Assembly: GCF_003614185.1 (NCBI RefSeq)
Contig: NZ_KZ987724.1
Location: 4,782,046 to 4,846,045, forward strand
DNA: 64,000 bases
From: Paenibacillus aceti
Lineage (GTDB): Bacteria > Bacillota > Bacilli > Paenibacillales > Paenibacillaceae
Direction of reading: 5' to 3'
The notes below the pieces were generated by a model that did not search any database, was not told where the DNA came from, and saw nothing but the letters and a program-made list of their open reading frames with translations. Position numbers and translations under genes: made by a program. The first letter of the stretch is position 1. Each line of letters opens with the position of its first letter. Of the stretch, positions 9,077-18,076 are shown in pieces.

Positions 9077-10996
9077 ATGGGAAATGACCGAACTGTAAAC
9101 CGATGGAAATTTGTCGTTACGTTCTTGTTGATATTATTAAAAGTCGGTCTCATGCGTTTTTTCTTCTATGAAGGAATCCGTTGGGGCGGCTTGCCTGCTG
9201 AGGCGTTGTCTATGCTGGCGCTGCTATGCTTGGTAGATTTGCTGTTCCCTATTAAGAGGAAGGGGATCGTCTATACTAGCTTCAATATCATAATCTCATT
9301 GATCCTATTTGCGGCTACTTTGTACTTTGCCCACTTTGGGACGATTCCGACCTATGCGGTGCTGAGCGAGCTGAATCAGGTTCCGCAGATCCGGGGCAGT
9401 GTGAATGCGCTGCTGCGGCCGGAGCAATTTTTGTATTTTGTCGATATAGTTGTGCTATGGTTGGTGCTTCTAGTCCGTAAGATCGTCTCAAGCCGCCGCA
9501 GTCGCAGACTTAGCTTCTCAATGGACCGCCGTGATTCAGGTGGCAGAAGCCGTGGCTGGATGATCGGAGTATCCGTTGTTCTAGTACTGTGCGTTGGTGC
9601 ATCAGCTCTGTATGTCCGTTCTGGTAAAGGGATTGATAATGAACTGGTGCGTGGTGAGAAAATAGGCTTATTGAATTATCAGGTAGATGCTGCTCTTCGT
9701 AATCAGGAGGAAGAACGCATGATCCGCGAAGGGAATCTGCAGGAGAAAGTGGATGAGATTCATGCGCTGCAGAACACATATCCTTACCGCGACCGCGATA
9801 CGACCGCATCGGGGACACCGGATTATTTCGGCGCAGCCAAGGGCAAGAATCTGATTGTGATCCAGATGGAATCCTTTCAGAATTTCCCGATCGGCCTTAA
9901 GATCGGCGATCAAGAGGTGACCCCGGTACTGAATAGCCTGATTCAAGATGGAATCTACTTCCCGTATGTCTATCAGCAAATTGGCCAGGGGAACACCTCG
10001 GACGCAGAGTTTATGTCGAATACATCGATCTATCCTACGGCAGCCGTAGCGATGTCCACCGGATACGGGAACCGCGAATTGCCAAGCTTGCCACGGCTGT
10101 TGCAGCAGCACGGCTATGTAGCGAATACGTTCCATATCAATGATGTAACTTTCTGGGACCGGAACAAGCTGTATCCGGCGCTTCATTTCGATAAGTATTA
10201 TGACAAGCCGGCATATAATAATGACCATTTTAATGATTTTGGTGCTTCCGATGAGGAGATGTACCGGGTTGGCGTGGATAAGCTGCAGGCGATTCATAAC
10301 GAAGGTAAGCCGTTCTACGCTCAGTTCGTGACCACGTCCAGCCATTCTCCGTTCATCGTCCCTAAGGATAAGCTGCATATTCAGCTTCCAGAAGATATCG
10401 ACGGAACGAATCTCGGGAATTATATTGCAGCGATCAATTATACGGATTATGCGATCGGGGCCTTGATAGACCAGTTAAAAGAAACCGGGATGTGGGACGA
10501 TACAATGCTCGTCATCTATGGAGATCATTTCGGAGTACAGCCGAATGATACGAGCGCCAGCGAGATCGAGCAGAAGCTCGGTATCGCTTATGACAACCGG
10601 GTGAGCCGTTTTAACATCCCGCTCATTATGCATATCCCAGGTCAGCAGTTGGGGATTCGTTCCGAGCGTGCTGGCGGTCAGGTGGATATTATGCCGACGG
10701 CCGTCAATTTGCTCGGGATCTCTTTGCAGGATGAGGGCTTTACCGCGCTTGGACAAGACTTGTTGAATATCGACCGCAATGTGATCGGTATGCGATATTA
10801 TTTGCCGACGGGCTCATTCTTCAACGATGAGATTATGTTCGTGCCTGGTCAGAGCTTCGAGGAGGGTTCCGCTGTGTCGATCAAGACCCTTGAGCCCGTG
10901 GTTGATTTCTCAAAATACCGCAACGATTATGACTATATAATGAAGCTGATGGGCTTGTCCGATCAGTATGTGAAGCTGCTGCCCAAGCGAGGGTAG
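9077..10996 (+). CDS. LTA synthase family protein (sulfatase-fold phosphoglycerol transferase)
   Basis: A 639-residue membrane enzyme. Residues 1-185 carry about five transmembrane helices; the rest is an extracellular sulfatase-fold domain. Visible motifs: NLIVIQMESFQ (metal-binding Glu near 264), GQGNTSDAEFM (catalytic Thr near 304) and YGDHFGV (metal Asp/His near 482). LtaS-type enzymes transfer glycerol-phosphate from phosphatidylglycerol to build lipoteichoic acid. Length is normal for LtaS/YfnI/YqgS paralogues, and which paralogue this is cannot be decided here. It is monocistronic, with its own promoter and a strong terminator. Confidence 0.92.
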   Translation: MGNDRTVNRWKFVVTFLLILLKVGLMRFFFYEGIRWGGLPAEALSMLALLCLVDLLFPIKRKGIVYTSFNIIISLILFAATLYFAHFGTIPTYAVLSELNQVPQIRGSVNALLRPEQFLYFVDIVVLWLVLLVRKIVSSRRSRRLSFSMDRRDSGGRSRGWMIGVSVVLVLCVGASALYVRSGKGIDNELVRGEKIGLLNYQVDAALRNQEEERMIREGNLQEKVDEIHALQNTYPYRDRDTTASGTPDYFGAAKGKNLIVIQMESFQNFPIGLKIGDQEVTPVLNSLIQDGIYFPYVYQQIGQGNTSDAEFMSNTSIYPTAAVAMSTGYGNRELPSLPRLLQQHGYVANTFHINDVTFWDRNKLYPALHFDKYYDKPAYNNDHFNDFGASDEEMYRVGVDKLQAIHNEGKPFYAQFVTTSSHSPFIVPKDKLHIQLPEDIDGTNLGNYIAAINYTDYAIGALIDQLKETGMWDDTMLVIYGDHFGVQPNDTSASEIEQKLGIAYDNRVSRFNIPLIMHIPGQQLGIRSERAGGQVDIMPTAVNLLGISLQDEGFTALGQDLLNIDRNVIGMRYYLPTGSFFNDEIMFVPGQSFEEGSAVSIKTLEPVVDFSKYRNDYDYIMKLMGLSDQYVKLLPKRG

Positions 10997-11004
10997 CACA
11001 GACT

Positions 11005-11052
11005 AAATAAAGCCCTGCAGGAGACCCATTCGTCTCCAGCGGGGCTTTATTT
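11005..11052. terminator. Bidirectional terminator between convergent genes
   Basis: AAATAAAGCCC and GGGCTTTATTT form an outer stem around an inner GAGAC/GTCTC stem. The A- and T-rich ends let it work in both directions, serving the LTA synthase gene (+) and the lipoprotein gene (-). Confidence 0.85.
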
Positions 11053-11062
11053 AATGAAGCGC

Positions 11063-11839
11063 CTATTCTTTAGCAGCAGGCATACTAGGCGTAGTATTCC
11101 AATCTACGCTGTAGGGGCTGTCCGAGCTCTTCACAAGATCATCATAGATCTTCTGTCTTCTGACCAGTGTCGAGTCCGGATCGCTTGGGCTGTCCTCGGA
11201 CCAATATTGATAGCCGAGCAGATAATTATCGATCAGGTCTTCCCATGAGGTGAAGTGCTCTTGCATCTTCTTCATAGCGTCTATGCTTAACTCGACAGCA
11301 CGTTCGTATGATAAATGTCCGGCAATGTAGGACCAGCTTGCTACTTGAGTCGCCCGGCATAAATCCCAGGCGATGATGCCGTTATCCGGGGATGCATTAT
11401 GTACATTCTCAAATAATTCAATGCTTTCTTTGAACTGGGTCTGTTCAGGTGTCGTATCGGAGGATGCATCCAATTCAGCAACGATGTTATTGAACTCATC
11501 CTTATTGGCAAGATACTCATCCATATACGTCATAAATTCGGCATTATGCCCTTCGGTCAGCAGCCATTGGACCATCGACTCAGCACTCTCGGTATCGGTG
11601 ATATCCCATGAGCTTGCAAGAGCCTCCTTCAACATTTCGGCATTTTCCGGGGTAGGCTTCATTCCGCCGAACAGCTTCAAATCCTGTCCGTTATCCACAG
11701 TAATCAAGGCAGAAGTAGCGTTGATGAATTGAATCGTGTCGTCGGTCTGGCCCTCCTCCTTCGATGATAGTGAACAACCTGATAGACTCATAGCGATAAT
11801 ACATAGAACGATAAAAATAATGCGTTTCTTCCCCAACAT
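11063..11839 (-). CDS. DUF1266-like lipoprotein of unknown function
   Basis: A 258-residue lipoprotein: MLGKKRIIFIVLCIIAMSLSGC has a basic n-region, hydrophobic core and lipobox Cys. The C-terminal half (AWDLCRATQVASWSYIAGHL ... SWEDLIDNYLLGYQYW) resembles the DUF1266 pattern, whose function is not established. I start at 11839 because AAGGAGA lies just upstream of that ATG, while the ATG at 11866 lacks a ribosome binding site. It is read toward the LTA synthase gene and ends at the shared terminator. Role unknown; location is the outer face of the membrane. Confidence 0.8.
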   Translation of the reverse strand: MLGKKRIIFIVLCIIAMSLSGCSLSSKEEGQTDDTIQFINATSALITVDNGQDLKLFGGMKPTPENAEMLKEALASSWDITDTESAESMVQWLLTEGHNAEFMTYMDEYLANKDEFNNIVAELDASSDTTPEQTQFKESIELFENVHNASPDNGIIAWDLCRATQVASWSYIAGHLSYERAVELSIDAMKKMQEHFTSWEDLIDNYLLGYQYWSEDSPSDPDSTLVRRQKIYDDLVKSSDSPYSVDWNTTPSMPAAKE

Positions 11840-12145
11840 GTTGTCTCCTTCCTGTTTGGTCTTCATCCTGATGTGATTTTAAATGCGAGGTTTATCTTAC
11901 CATACTTTGGTATGAAAATCTGTGTGAAATGTTTCACTACTCGTTTTCCCAAATAAGGAAATTAAGTTGCGAAAAAGATACGCATGTTCCTGAAAACCGC
12001 CTGAACAGTTTCAATATTGTTGCACTAAGGTTAAATTTTCTTTACTAGGAAAATCAAAGAAACTTTTATGCTGGTTAGCGCGTTAAAATAGTCGAGGATA
12101 ATTATCATGCTGGGTTTTAGAAAGGCATGAGGGAGGGTGGAATTT
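11840..12145. promoter_or_regulatory. Divergent intergenic region with palindromes
   Basis: A 306-bp AT-rich region between divergently transcribed genes. It holds a 14-bp palindrome GTGAAA-TG-TTTCAC at 11924-11937 and a short CATAC/GTATG inverted repeat near 11900, both closer to the lipoprotein gene. I could not pick a confident promoter for the downstream surface-protein gene. No coding sequence is apparent. Confidence 0.4.
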
Positions 12146-15100
12146 TTGAAGAAAATATGGACTGTACTTCTTGCAGCGATACTTGTTGTACCCTTATTGC
12201 TGCAGCCATCGACTGCGCAAGCGGCCAAGACGATCAGAATCTTCGTGGACGGAGTTCAGTTGAAGACGGATCAGCCACCAGTGATGGTTAAGGGACGTGT
12301 CATGCTGCCGCTTAGAGCGATCTTTGAAGCTCTGGACGCAAGAGTTTATTGGAATCAAAAAGCGAAAACTGTTACTGGGATTAAGGGAGATACAACGGTA
12401 GTTCTCAAAATTAGTTCGAAGGTAGCTACAATTAACGATCAGACGGTTACACTCGATGTTCCGGCGCAGACGTTAAGAGGTAGAACGATGGTGCCTGTCC
12501 GCTTCGTCAGTGAGGCTCTCGGTCAGGATGTGGGCTGGAATTCGAGAGATCAGATCGTAACTATTAAATCTGACACTCCAATCAACACCGGTATTTCTCC
12601 AGTGAGCTATGTATCAGCTCGAGACATCGGTAATCAAGGGGATGGGCGTGACCTGGAGGTTAGCTTCTCCAAATCGTCTACAGAGTCACTCGTCGATCAT
12701 TACCGGGTTATGGTTGTGAAGGCTTCAAAAAGCTTCAATCTGGCTTCGGCTCTGAATGTCTCCGCTTCGAATTATACGACTGTGTCGACTGCAAATTCGG
12801 ATCGCGCGGTAACCTTATCGCAGAGTTCGCGAGATGTGGACGGGGACTACATTAGAAATGATCAGCCTTATGTAACTTATGTACTTGCTGTTGGGAAAGG
12901 TTCATATTCCAGTGCATTGTCGAGCCCTTCTCCGAAGATTACTCTAACAGATGTGTCCTCGGTTGCAGCGGTAACGAATGTGAAGGTTAGCGATATTAGC
13001 GACTTCGGCGATGGACGCGACATCTCAGTCAGCTTCACTCGTCCGCAGAATGACAACAATATTTCGAATTACCGTGTGTTTATCGTCAAGACCAAGGATG
13101 CTAACAATTTCAGTCTTACTACGGCGAATAATTTATCCAGCAGCTACTATACGACAGTATATAAATCGGGGAGCAACATCAGCACGATGACAGGAACTCT
13201 GTCTTCCTCGGCACGTGATACCTCCGGCGATTATATTAAGAACGGCGTACCTTATACAGCGTTCGTTCTGTCTGTAAGCAACACCAATTCAGCCGTTAAT
13301 AAGCTATCGTCAGCTTCATCGTCGGTAACACTTAATCCAAACACAGTGTCTACTCCGGTTATTACTCAAGTCGATGATATTAGTGACTACGGTGATGGAC
13401 GCGACCTGCGGATTGGCTTCAACAAAATGTCTGATGAATCTAACATCAGCTCCTACCGGATCTTTGTGGTTAGAGCCAGCAACTATTCAAACTTCACATT
13501 AACGAAGGCGAACGGTCTGTCCAGCTCTTATTACACGCAGGTGAACAAGACGGGCTACAACATTACTCAGGTTCTCTCATCCGGAGCCCGGGATACTGAT
13601 GGTAATACCATTCAAAATGGGGTCAGCTATCGTATATTCGTTATGGCCGTAGCTAAGAACTCAGGGAATAACGTGTTATCGTCTGCTTCCAATGCGATTA
13701 CACTATACAGCAACAATGTAGGTACAGTATCGAATTTGTATGCCAGCGATGTGAATGATTATGGGGACGGTCGTGATCTCTATGTTTCTTTCAATAAGGT
13801 GGCAGATGAATCTAATATTAGCCATTATCGGATCATGGTCGTACCTACTTCTTATTACAGTAGCTTCAGCTTGTCAGATGCTAATAATGTATCCAGCTCT
13901 TATTACACACAGGTGAACAAGACGGGGAATTACACTTATGGGCAGGCGCTCACATCATCTACACGGGATGTGCGCGGCAATTACATCAAGGAAGGTGTTA
14001 GCTACCGCGTCTATGTTCTCTCAGTAGGCTATGGCAACTATTCCGGCAGCAACGCGCTGTCCTCGCCATCGTCTACGATTACACTCGGGAAGAACTACAA
14101 TGTGCAAGCCGTATCGAACCTGACTGTCGCTGATGTGAACGATTATGGAGATGGCCGAGATTTGCAAGTATCGTTCACGAAGCCTTCCGATGAATCGAAT
14201 GTCAATCATTATCGGATTCTGGTTGTGCCTACTTCTTATTACAGCAGCTTCAGTCTGTCGCAAGCCAATAGCAGCTCTTATTACACAACAGAGAGCAGAG
14301 GCGGGAACAGGTCGGTAACCCGGACCCAGGATGGGGCAAGGGACGTGCGCGGCAATTACATTACGGAAGGCACCAGCTACCGTGTCTATGTACTGACTGT
14401 AGCAAACGGAAATTCCTCGAACGCTAACGCGTTGTCTTCTTCATCCGTAATTACGCTTGGTAAGAATAAAGCCGTTCAAGCGGCGAGCAATGTTAGAGCA
14501 AGCGATGTAGGTGATTATGGAGATGGCCGAGATTTACAGGTTTCGTTCACAAAGGCTTACGATGAATCGAATATAGGTAATTATCGTATTCTCGTTGTCC
14601 CTGCCTCAAAGGCCAATGGCTTTGGTGTAAATGAAGCCATTAAAGCTTCTTATTATACTGACGTAAATAAAGGTCAATATAGTTTGAACTTGAGAAATGG
14701 TGATAGAGATACGGATGGTAACGTAATTGCAAACGATAAGGAGTATCGGGTGTACGTATTGTCAATAGGTACGGGAAGCTCCAAAGGAATGTATAACTTG
14801 TCCTCTCCTTCCGATGTTATTAAATTGACTAATCTTGCAAAAGTTGATGAAGTAGGGCAAGTAGTGTTAAATGCTAAAGGAAGCAAGTATAGTGATATCG
14901 AGGTCAGTTTTAAGAAAGTCAAGGATGAGCAGAATGTACAAGAGTATAGAGTGTTTATGATTCCAGAGGGGTGGGCCGGTACTTTCAATCAACAGAGTGC
15001 CGAAAGCATTAAAGATGACAGCTGGTACTCCATAATTAGACCCAATAATAATGATGTTGTGCAAACCTTGATGACTTCAAAAGATGCCTCTGGGAATCCT

Positions 15101-15553
15101 ATTGTAGTTGGAACCTCGTATGTTGCTAAAGTAATGACCGTAGCTAAGACAGGAGCCAATGCATTGTCAAAACAATCTAACGCAGTAACACTCTCGCCAA
15201 ATCCAGATGATATCACGGTTGAGGCGGCCACAATAACAACTGCGGATGCTGATGCTAACGGCATTACGGTTAAGTTTAACAAACCAGCTATAGACACAAA
15301 TATTTCCGAGTATGAAGTATTTGTCGTTAATGATGGCTTAGAACTGACTTTGAACAACTTAAACACTGCTGTATACTCTCAAAAAGTGTCTAAAGATTCA
15401 GTAGAAGCTAAGCTTGTGGTGAGTACAGATAAAAAATATAAAATTTACGTGTTATCCAAAGCTAATGGGATCAATGCTAAAAAATCCTCATTATCGCAAC
15501 CATTTATCACAAACGTGGTAACACCAGCCCCACCTCAAGACCCTCAATCTTAA
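12146..15553 (+). CDS. Large secreted repeat protein with copper-amine-oxidase-type N-terminal domain
   Basis: About 1135 residues. A signal peptide (MKKIWTVLLAAILVVPLLL ... AQAA) is followed by a copper amine oxidase N-terminal-like domain (about residues 30-135; MVKGRVMLPLRAIFEALDA and GRTMVPVRFVSEALG), a module common in Paenibacillus surface proteins and not itself an oxidase. The rest is eight tandem repeats of roughly 115-120 residues, each opening with a variant of DYGDGRDLxVSF and containing a YRxxVV strand and a YRVYVLSV strand, resembling Fn3-like beta sandwiches. Repeats 1-6 are close to each other; 7 and 8 are diverged. I chose TTG 12146, five bases after GGAGGGTGG; GTG 12137 is an in-frame alternative inside that site. 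Probably a cell-wall or matrix protein; function unknown. Confidence 0.85.
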   Translation: MKKIWTVLLAAILVVPLLLQPSTAQAAKTIRIFVDGVQLKTDQPPVMVKGRVMLPLRAIFEALDARVYWNQKAKTVTGIKGDTTVVLKISSKVATINDQTVTLDVPAQTLRGRTMVPVRFVSEALGQDVGWNSRDQIVTIKSDTPINTGISPVSYVSARDIGNQGDGRDLEVSFSKSSTESLVDHYRVMVVKASKSFNLASALNVSASNYTTVSTANSDRAVTLSQSSRDVDGDYIRNDQPYVTYVLAVGKGSYSSALSSPSPKITLTDVSSVAAVTNVKVSDISDFGDGRDISVSFTRPQNDNNISNYRVFIVKTKDANNFSLTTANNLSSSYYTTVYKSGSNISTMTGTLSSSARDTSGDYIKNGVPYTAFVLSVSNTNSAVNKLSSASSSVTLNPNTVSTPVITQVDDISDYGDGRDLRIGFNKMSDESNISSYRIFVVRASNYSNFTLTKANGLSSSYYTQVNKTGYNITQVLSSGARDTDGNTIQNGVSYRIFVMAVAKNSGNNVLSSASNAITLYSNNVGTVSNLYASDVNDYGDGRDLYVSFNKVADESNISHYRIMVVPTSYYSSFSLSDANNVSSSYYTQVNKTGNYTYGQALTSSTRDVRGNYIKEGVSYRVYVLSVGYGNYSGSNALSSPSSTITLGKNYNVQAVSNLTVADVNDYGDGRDLQVSFTKPSDESNVNHYRILVVPTSYYSSFSLSQANSSSYYTTESRGGNRSVTRTQDGARDVRGNYITEGTSYRVYVLTVANGNSSNANALSSSSVITLGKNKAVQAASNVRASDVGDYGDGRDLQVSFTKAYDESNIGNYRILVVPASKANGFGVNEAIKASYYTDVNKGQYSLNLRNGDRDTDGNVIANDKEYRVYVLSIGTGSSKGMYNLSSPSDVIKLTNLAKVDEVGQVVLNAKGSKYSDIEVSFKKVKDEQNVQEYRVFMIPEGWAGTFNQQSAESIKDDSWYSIIRPNNNDVVQTLMTSKDASGNPIVVGTSYVAKVMTVAKTGANALSKQSNAVTLSPNPDDITVEAATITTADADANGITVKFNKPAIDTNISEYEVFVVNDGLELTLNNLNTAVYSQKVSKDSVEAKLVVSTDKKYKIYVLSKANGINAKKSSLSQPFITNVVTPAPPQDPQS
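12610..15520 (+). repeat. Eight tandem protein repeats (about 350 bp each)
   Basis: Repeat units begin near 12610, 12985, 13370, 13740, 14125, 14500, 14860 and 15225. Units 3-6 share long near-identical stretches at the DNA level, for example around the DYGDGRD codons, consistent with duplication or gene conversion. Units 7-8 share only the pattern and are richer in A/T. Confidence 0.8.
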
Positions 15554-15582
15554 GAGATGGGCTAAAATATTTTTTTCACAGC

Positions 15583-15632
15583 AGGGACTCCTCAACGGTG
15601 CATTATGGACCATAAGAGGGAGTCCCTTCTTG
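15583..15632 (+). terminator. Terminator after the repeat protein gene
   Basis: AGGGACTC at 15583-15590 pairs with GAGTCCCT at 15620-15627, followed by TCTTGTTG. The loop is long and contains a smaller palindrome. Confidence 0.65.
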
Positions 15633-15767
15633 TTGTGCGCAGCAGAGCACATCCCTGCGACTGCATCCCGGAATAAACAGCATAGACTGGCACAGGGTAA
15701 TCAAGTAGTTGTACAATAAAGGGACAAGCTATAGTACCAAAATTTAGGATAAGGTGGACATGGATTC

Positions 15768-16769
15768 ATGAAGAAAGTCGGTTTAGTGATGCGTAAAATT
15801 CAATTTGCGGAGGCGCAGGGTCCCAGGGTATTTGCCGAACGGCTGCGGAGTATCGCTAAAGAGCTGGGAGTCGAGATCGTCTTTATTTCTCCTGAGCGGC
15901 ATGTCAGCGGCCATGATTGGATTCCGGGCTACGAGCATGAGAAGGGGGATCTGGTCAATTACGATATTGTGCTTGATCAGATTTACGCAGAGCGTATCGA
16001 GCATGTGATCTATACGGTATCCGGGTTCACCTTCCTGAAGATGTTCCTGAAGAATAGCGTGCTGTTTCCGCATAGCTTTCCTGACCCAGCCCTAACAGGG
16101 TATGAGATGATGAAGCCCTTCTATAGCATCGTAGACAAGGCGGTCGTTCAGACAGACTTTCTGAAGCGCCAGCTGGATACGGTATTTGGCGTTAGTGACG
16201 TGGATGTGATCCCCATCGGCTTCGGTGAGGAATTAGCCCATCGGTATTACGACCCGAATGCTGTCGTGGCTAATCGCGTATTATGGATCGGCCGTGATGA
16301 AGAGAATCGTCGCCCGGATCTCGTGCTGGAATATGCCAGACAGAACCCGGACAAAGAGGTTTATATGGTGTTCGGCGGAATACGCTACAGGGAAAGTATG
16401 AAAAAATACGATATTCCTCACAATGTGAAGCTGAAATTTGCTCTGACTCAGGCGGAAGTATTTGAGCTGATGAACTCAGCCAAGGTGTACTGGAGCTGTT
16501 CTAAATTCGATACTTTTGCGATGCCGTTAACCGAGGCGCTGGCGATGGGGAAGATTGTGGTCAAACCTGAGCACCCTTGCTATGATCACATTAGCTCGCG
16601 GCATGCATTTGCTGGTAACGAGCAGAACTGGTTTGAGCTGGTTAATATGGCGGCGGCTCTGCCACAACAGACTTCCGTACATAATCGCGAGTACGCTTTT
16701 GGTAAATTTTCATCTACAGTGATGAAGCAAGGATACGAGAAGTTTTTTGATCAGTGGTTGAGCAATTAA
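15768..16769 (+). CDS. Glycosyltransferase, GT-B fold (family 1/4 type)
   Basis: A 333-residue protein with no signal peptide. The C-terminal half has the donor-binding pattern of GT-B enzymes: VLWIGRDEENRRPDLVLEYA near 176-195, an Ala-Glu-Val-Phe-Glu-Leu-Met segment, and FDTFAMPLTEALAMGKIVV near 244-262 where the E(x7)E-type nucleotide-sugar motif lies. The N-terminal half (KKVGLVMRKIQFAEAQGPRVFAERL) is the acceptor domain. It probably transfers a sugar onto a cell-surface polymer or lipid. It is monocistronic; acceptor and donor are unknown. Confidence 0.8.
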   Translation: MKKVGLVMRKIQFAEAQGPRVFAERLRSIAKELGVEIVFISPERHVSGHDWIPGYEHEKGDLVNYDIVLDQIYAERIEHVIYTVSGFTFLKMFLKNSVLFPHSFPDPALTGYEMMKPFYSIVDKAVVQTDFLKRQLDTVFGVSDVDVIPIGFGEELAHRYYDPNAVVANRVLWIGRDEENRRPDLVLEYARQNPDKEVYMVFGGIRYRESMKKYDIPHNVKLKFALTQAEVFELMNSAKVYWSCSKFDTFAMPLTEALAMGKIVVKPEHPCYDHISSRHAFAGNEQNWFELVNMAAALPQQTSVHNREYAFGKFSSTVMKQGYEKFFDQWLSN

Positions 16770-16885
16770 ATGCAAATCATTTGAAGAACAAGCGAAATCA
16801 TCCGAATTGAGGAAATTGGGAAAAGGTTATTTCATATGTATAGAGTAGCCCTGTTTATAGGGTATGGTCAGAGATACGTAGTAGG

Positions 16886-16921
16886 CACTCTCGGGTGAAT
16901 CACCCGTAAGAGTGATTCTTA
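16886..16921 (+). terminator. Terminator after the glycosyltransferase gene
   Basis: The stem CACTCT-CGGGTGA / TCACCCG-TAAGAGTG is followed by ATTCTTATTTT. Confidence 0.7.
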
Positions 16922-16924
16922 TTT

Positions 16925-16938
16925 TGTAAGCGCTATAA
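16925..16938 (+). promoter_or_regulatory. cre-like catabolite control site
   Basis: TGTAAGCGCTATAA matches the Bacillus cre consensus TGWNANCGNTNWCA at all but one defined position. It lies 48 bases upstream of the ChbG/YdjC-like gene, suggesting CcpA control (inference). Confidence 0.5.
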
Positions 16939-16985
16939 TTTATAATTTTGGGATGATGAGGTTATGGGCGGGAGGAGAATGCAGG

Positions 16986-17891
16986 ATGAGTTTGAATCAC
17001 AGCTTGGGGTACGAAGATGACGCGAAATTGTTAATTGTAAATGCGGATGATTACGGTATGTGTCACTCGGAGAATCTGGCGGTTCAGCGGCTGTTCCAGG
17101 AAGGGATCATCTCTTCATCGACGATTATGATGCCATGTGGGTGGGCAAAGGAAGCTGCGGTCTGGAGCGCGAATCATAGTAAGTATGATGTCGGGGTGCA
17201 CTTGACCTTCACCAGCGAATGGAGCGGTTATAAATGGGGACCTGTGACAAGGAATGGCGATGTAAGATCTCTGGTAACGAAGGAAGGGTACTTCCCGACT
17301 GATTGTAAAACATTTGAAGAGCAGGCTGAGCCTGAGCAGGTGCGCCTGGAGATCGTCAACCAGATTGAAGCTGCGCTGGCGATGGGAGTCAATCCGACGC
17401 ATCTCGATAATCATATGGGCAGCCTATATGGCCTAGCGACCGGCAAGCAGTTCCTGGATGTTGTCTTTGAGATTTGTGCTTGGTACGGGCTGCCCTTCCG
17501 CATGCCAAGATCGCTGCCCAATATGGAGAAAGTGCCCCCCGAGGCAATAGAAGTGGCGAATCAGGTTACGGCTCTGGCTGATCGTATGGGCGTCGTTATT
17601 CTAGATCATTTGATTGGTCTACCCTTCGGGAAACTGCCGGGGGAGACGTATGATAGCTATAAACAGAGCATGATTGAAGTGCTGCAGAATTTGCAGCCTG
17701 GGGTGTCGGAAATTATCATTCACCCGGCGATTGCGAGCGAGGAGCTTAAAGCGGTCCATCACGAATGGGAGAAACGGCAATGGGATTATGAGTTGTTCCG
17801 AGACCAAGAAGTGCAGCAGGTGATTGAAGAGCAGGGAATCATTCGGACCTCATGGAATGCATTGCAGAAGGTGCAGAGGCAAGGGAAATAA
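16986..17891 (+). CDS. ChbG/YdjC-family carbohydrate deacetylase
   Basis: A 301-residue protein of the YdjC/ChbG family, metal-dependent deacetylases acting on N-acetylated sugars such as chitooligosaccharides. Visible signatures: LIVNADDYGMCHSENLAV near residues 16-33 (metal Asp pair), VGVHLTFTSEW (His ligand), and PTHLDNHMG (HxxxH metal site). A late EIIIHPAI segment is also typical. I begin at ATG 16986 because GGAGGAG lies eight bases upstream; the ATG at 16953 has no such site. No transporter is adjacent, and the enzyme is followed by a terminator. Confidence 0.88.
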   Translation: MSLNHSLGYEDDAKLLIVNADDYGMCHSENLAVQRLFQEGIISSSTIMMPCGWAKEAAVWSANHSKYDVGVHLTFTSEWSGYKWGPVTRNGDVRSLVTKEGYFPTDCKTFEEQAEPEQVRLEIVNQIEAALAMGVNPTHLDNHMGSLYGLATGKQFLDVVFEICAWYGLPFRMPRSLPNMEKVPPEAIEVANQVTALADRMGVVILDHLIGLPFGKLPGETYDSYKQSMIEVLQNLQPGVSEIIIHPAIASEELKAVHHEWEKRQWDYELFRDQEVQQVIEEQGIIRTSWNALQKVQRQGK

Positions 17892-17904
17892 ATCGGGAAG
17901 CCGT

Positions 17905-17952
17905 AGGGCTGTCCTGTGAGTCGTCAAGACTACACGGGATAGCTCTTTTTTT
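17905..17952 (+). terminator. Terminator after the deacetylase gene
   Basis: AGGGCTGTCCTGTG pairs with CACGGGATAGCTCT, with some G-T pairs, followed by a seven-T run. Confidence 0.75.
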
Positions 17953-17997
17953 CGTGAACGCAGTAAATTTTTAGAGAATCTAATTTTCCTATTGCAT

Positions 17998-18033
17998 TAT
18001 ACAGTGGAACTGTATATAGTATAACTATACAGT
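17998..18033 (+). promoter_or_regulatory. Operator array: three alternating TATACAGT half-sites
   Basis: TATACAGT (17998-18005), ACTGTATA (18009-18016) and TATACAGT (18026-18033) form two overlapping inverted repeats that share the middle arm, with spacers of 3 and 9 bases. They lie 44-79 bases upstream of the padR-like start, the place expected for an autoregulated PadR operator. Confidence 0.65.
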
Positions 18034-18076
18034 ACGACGATATATAGTTCGACTGAATAAAGGAGGTCAACATAAT

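Noticed and set aside
12610-15520. Possible CRISPR array
   Set aside because: The repeats are about 350 bp, in frame and code for protein domains; there are no short identical repeats with unique spacers.
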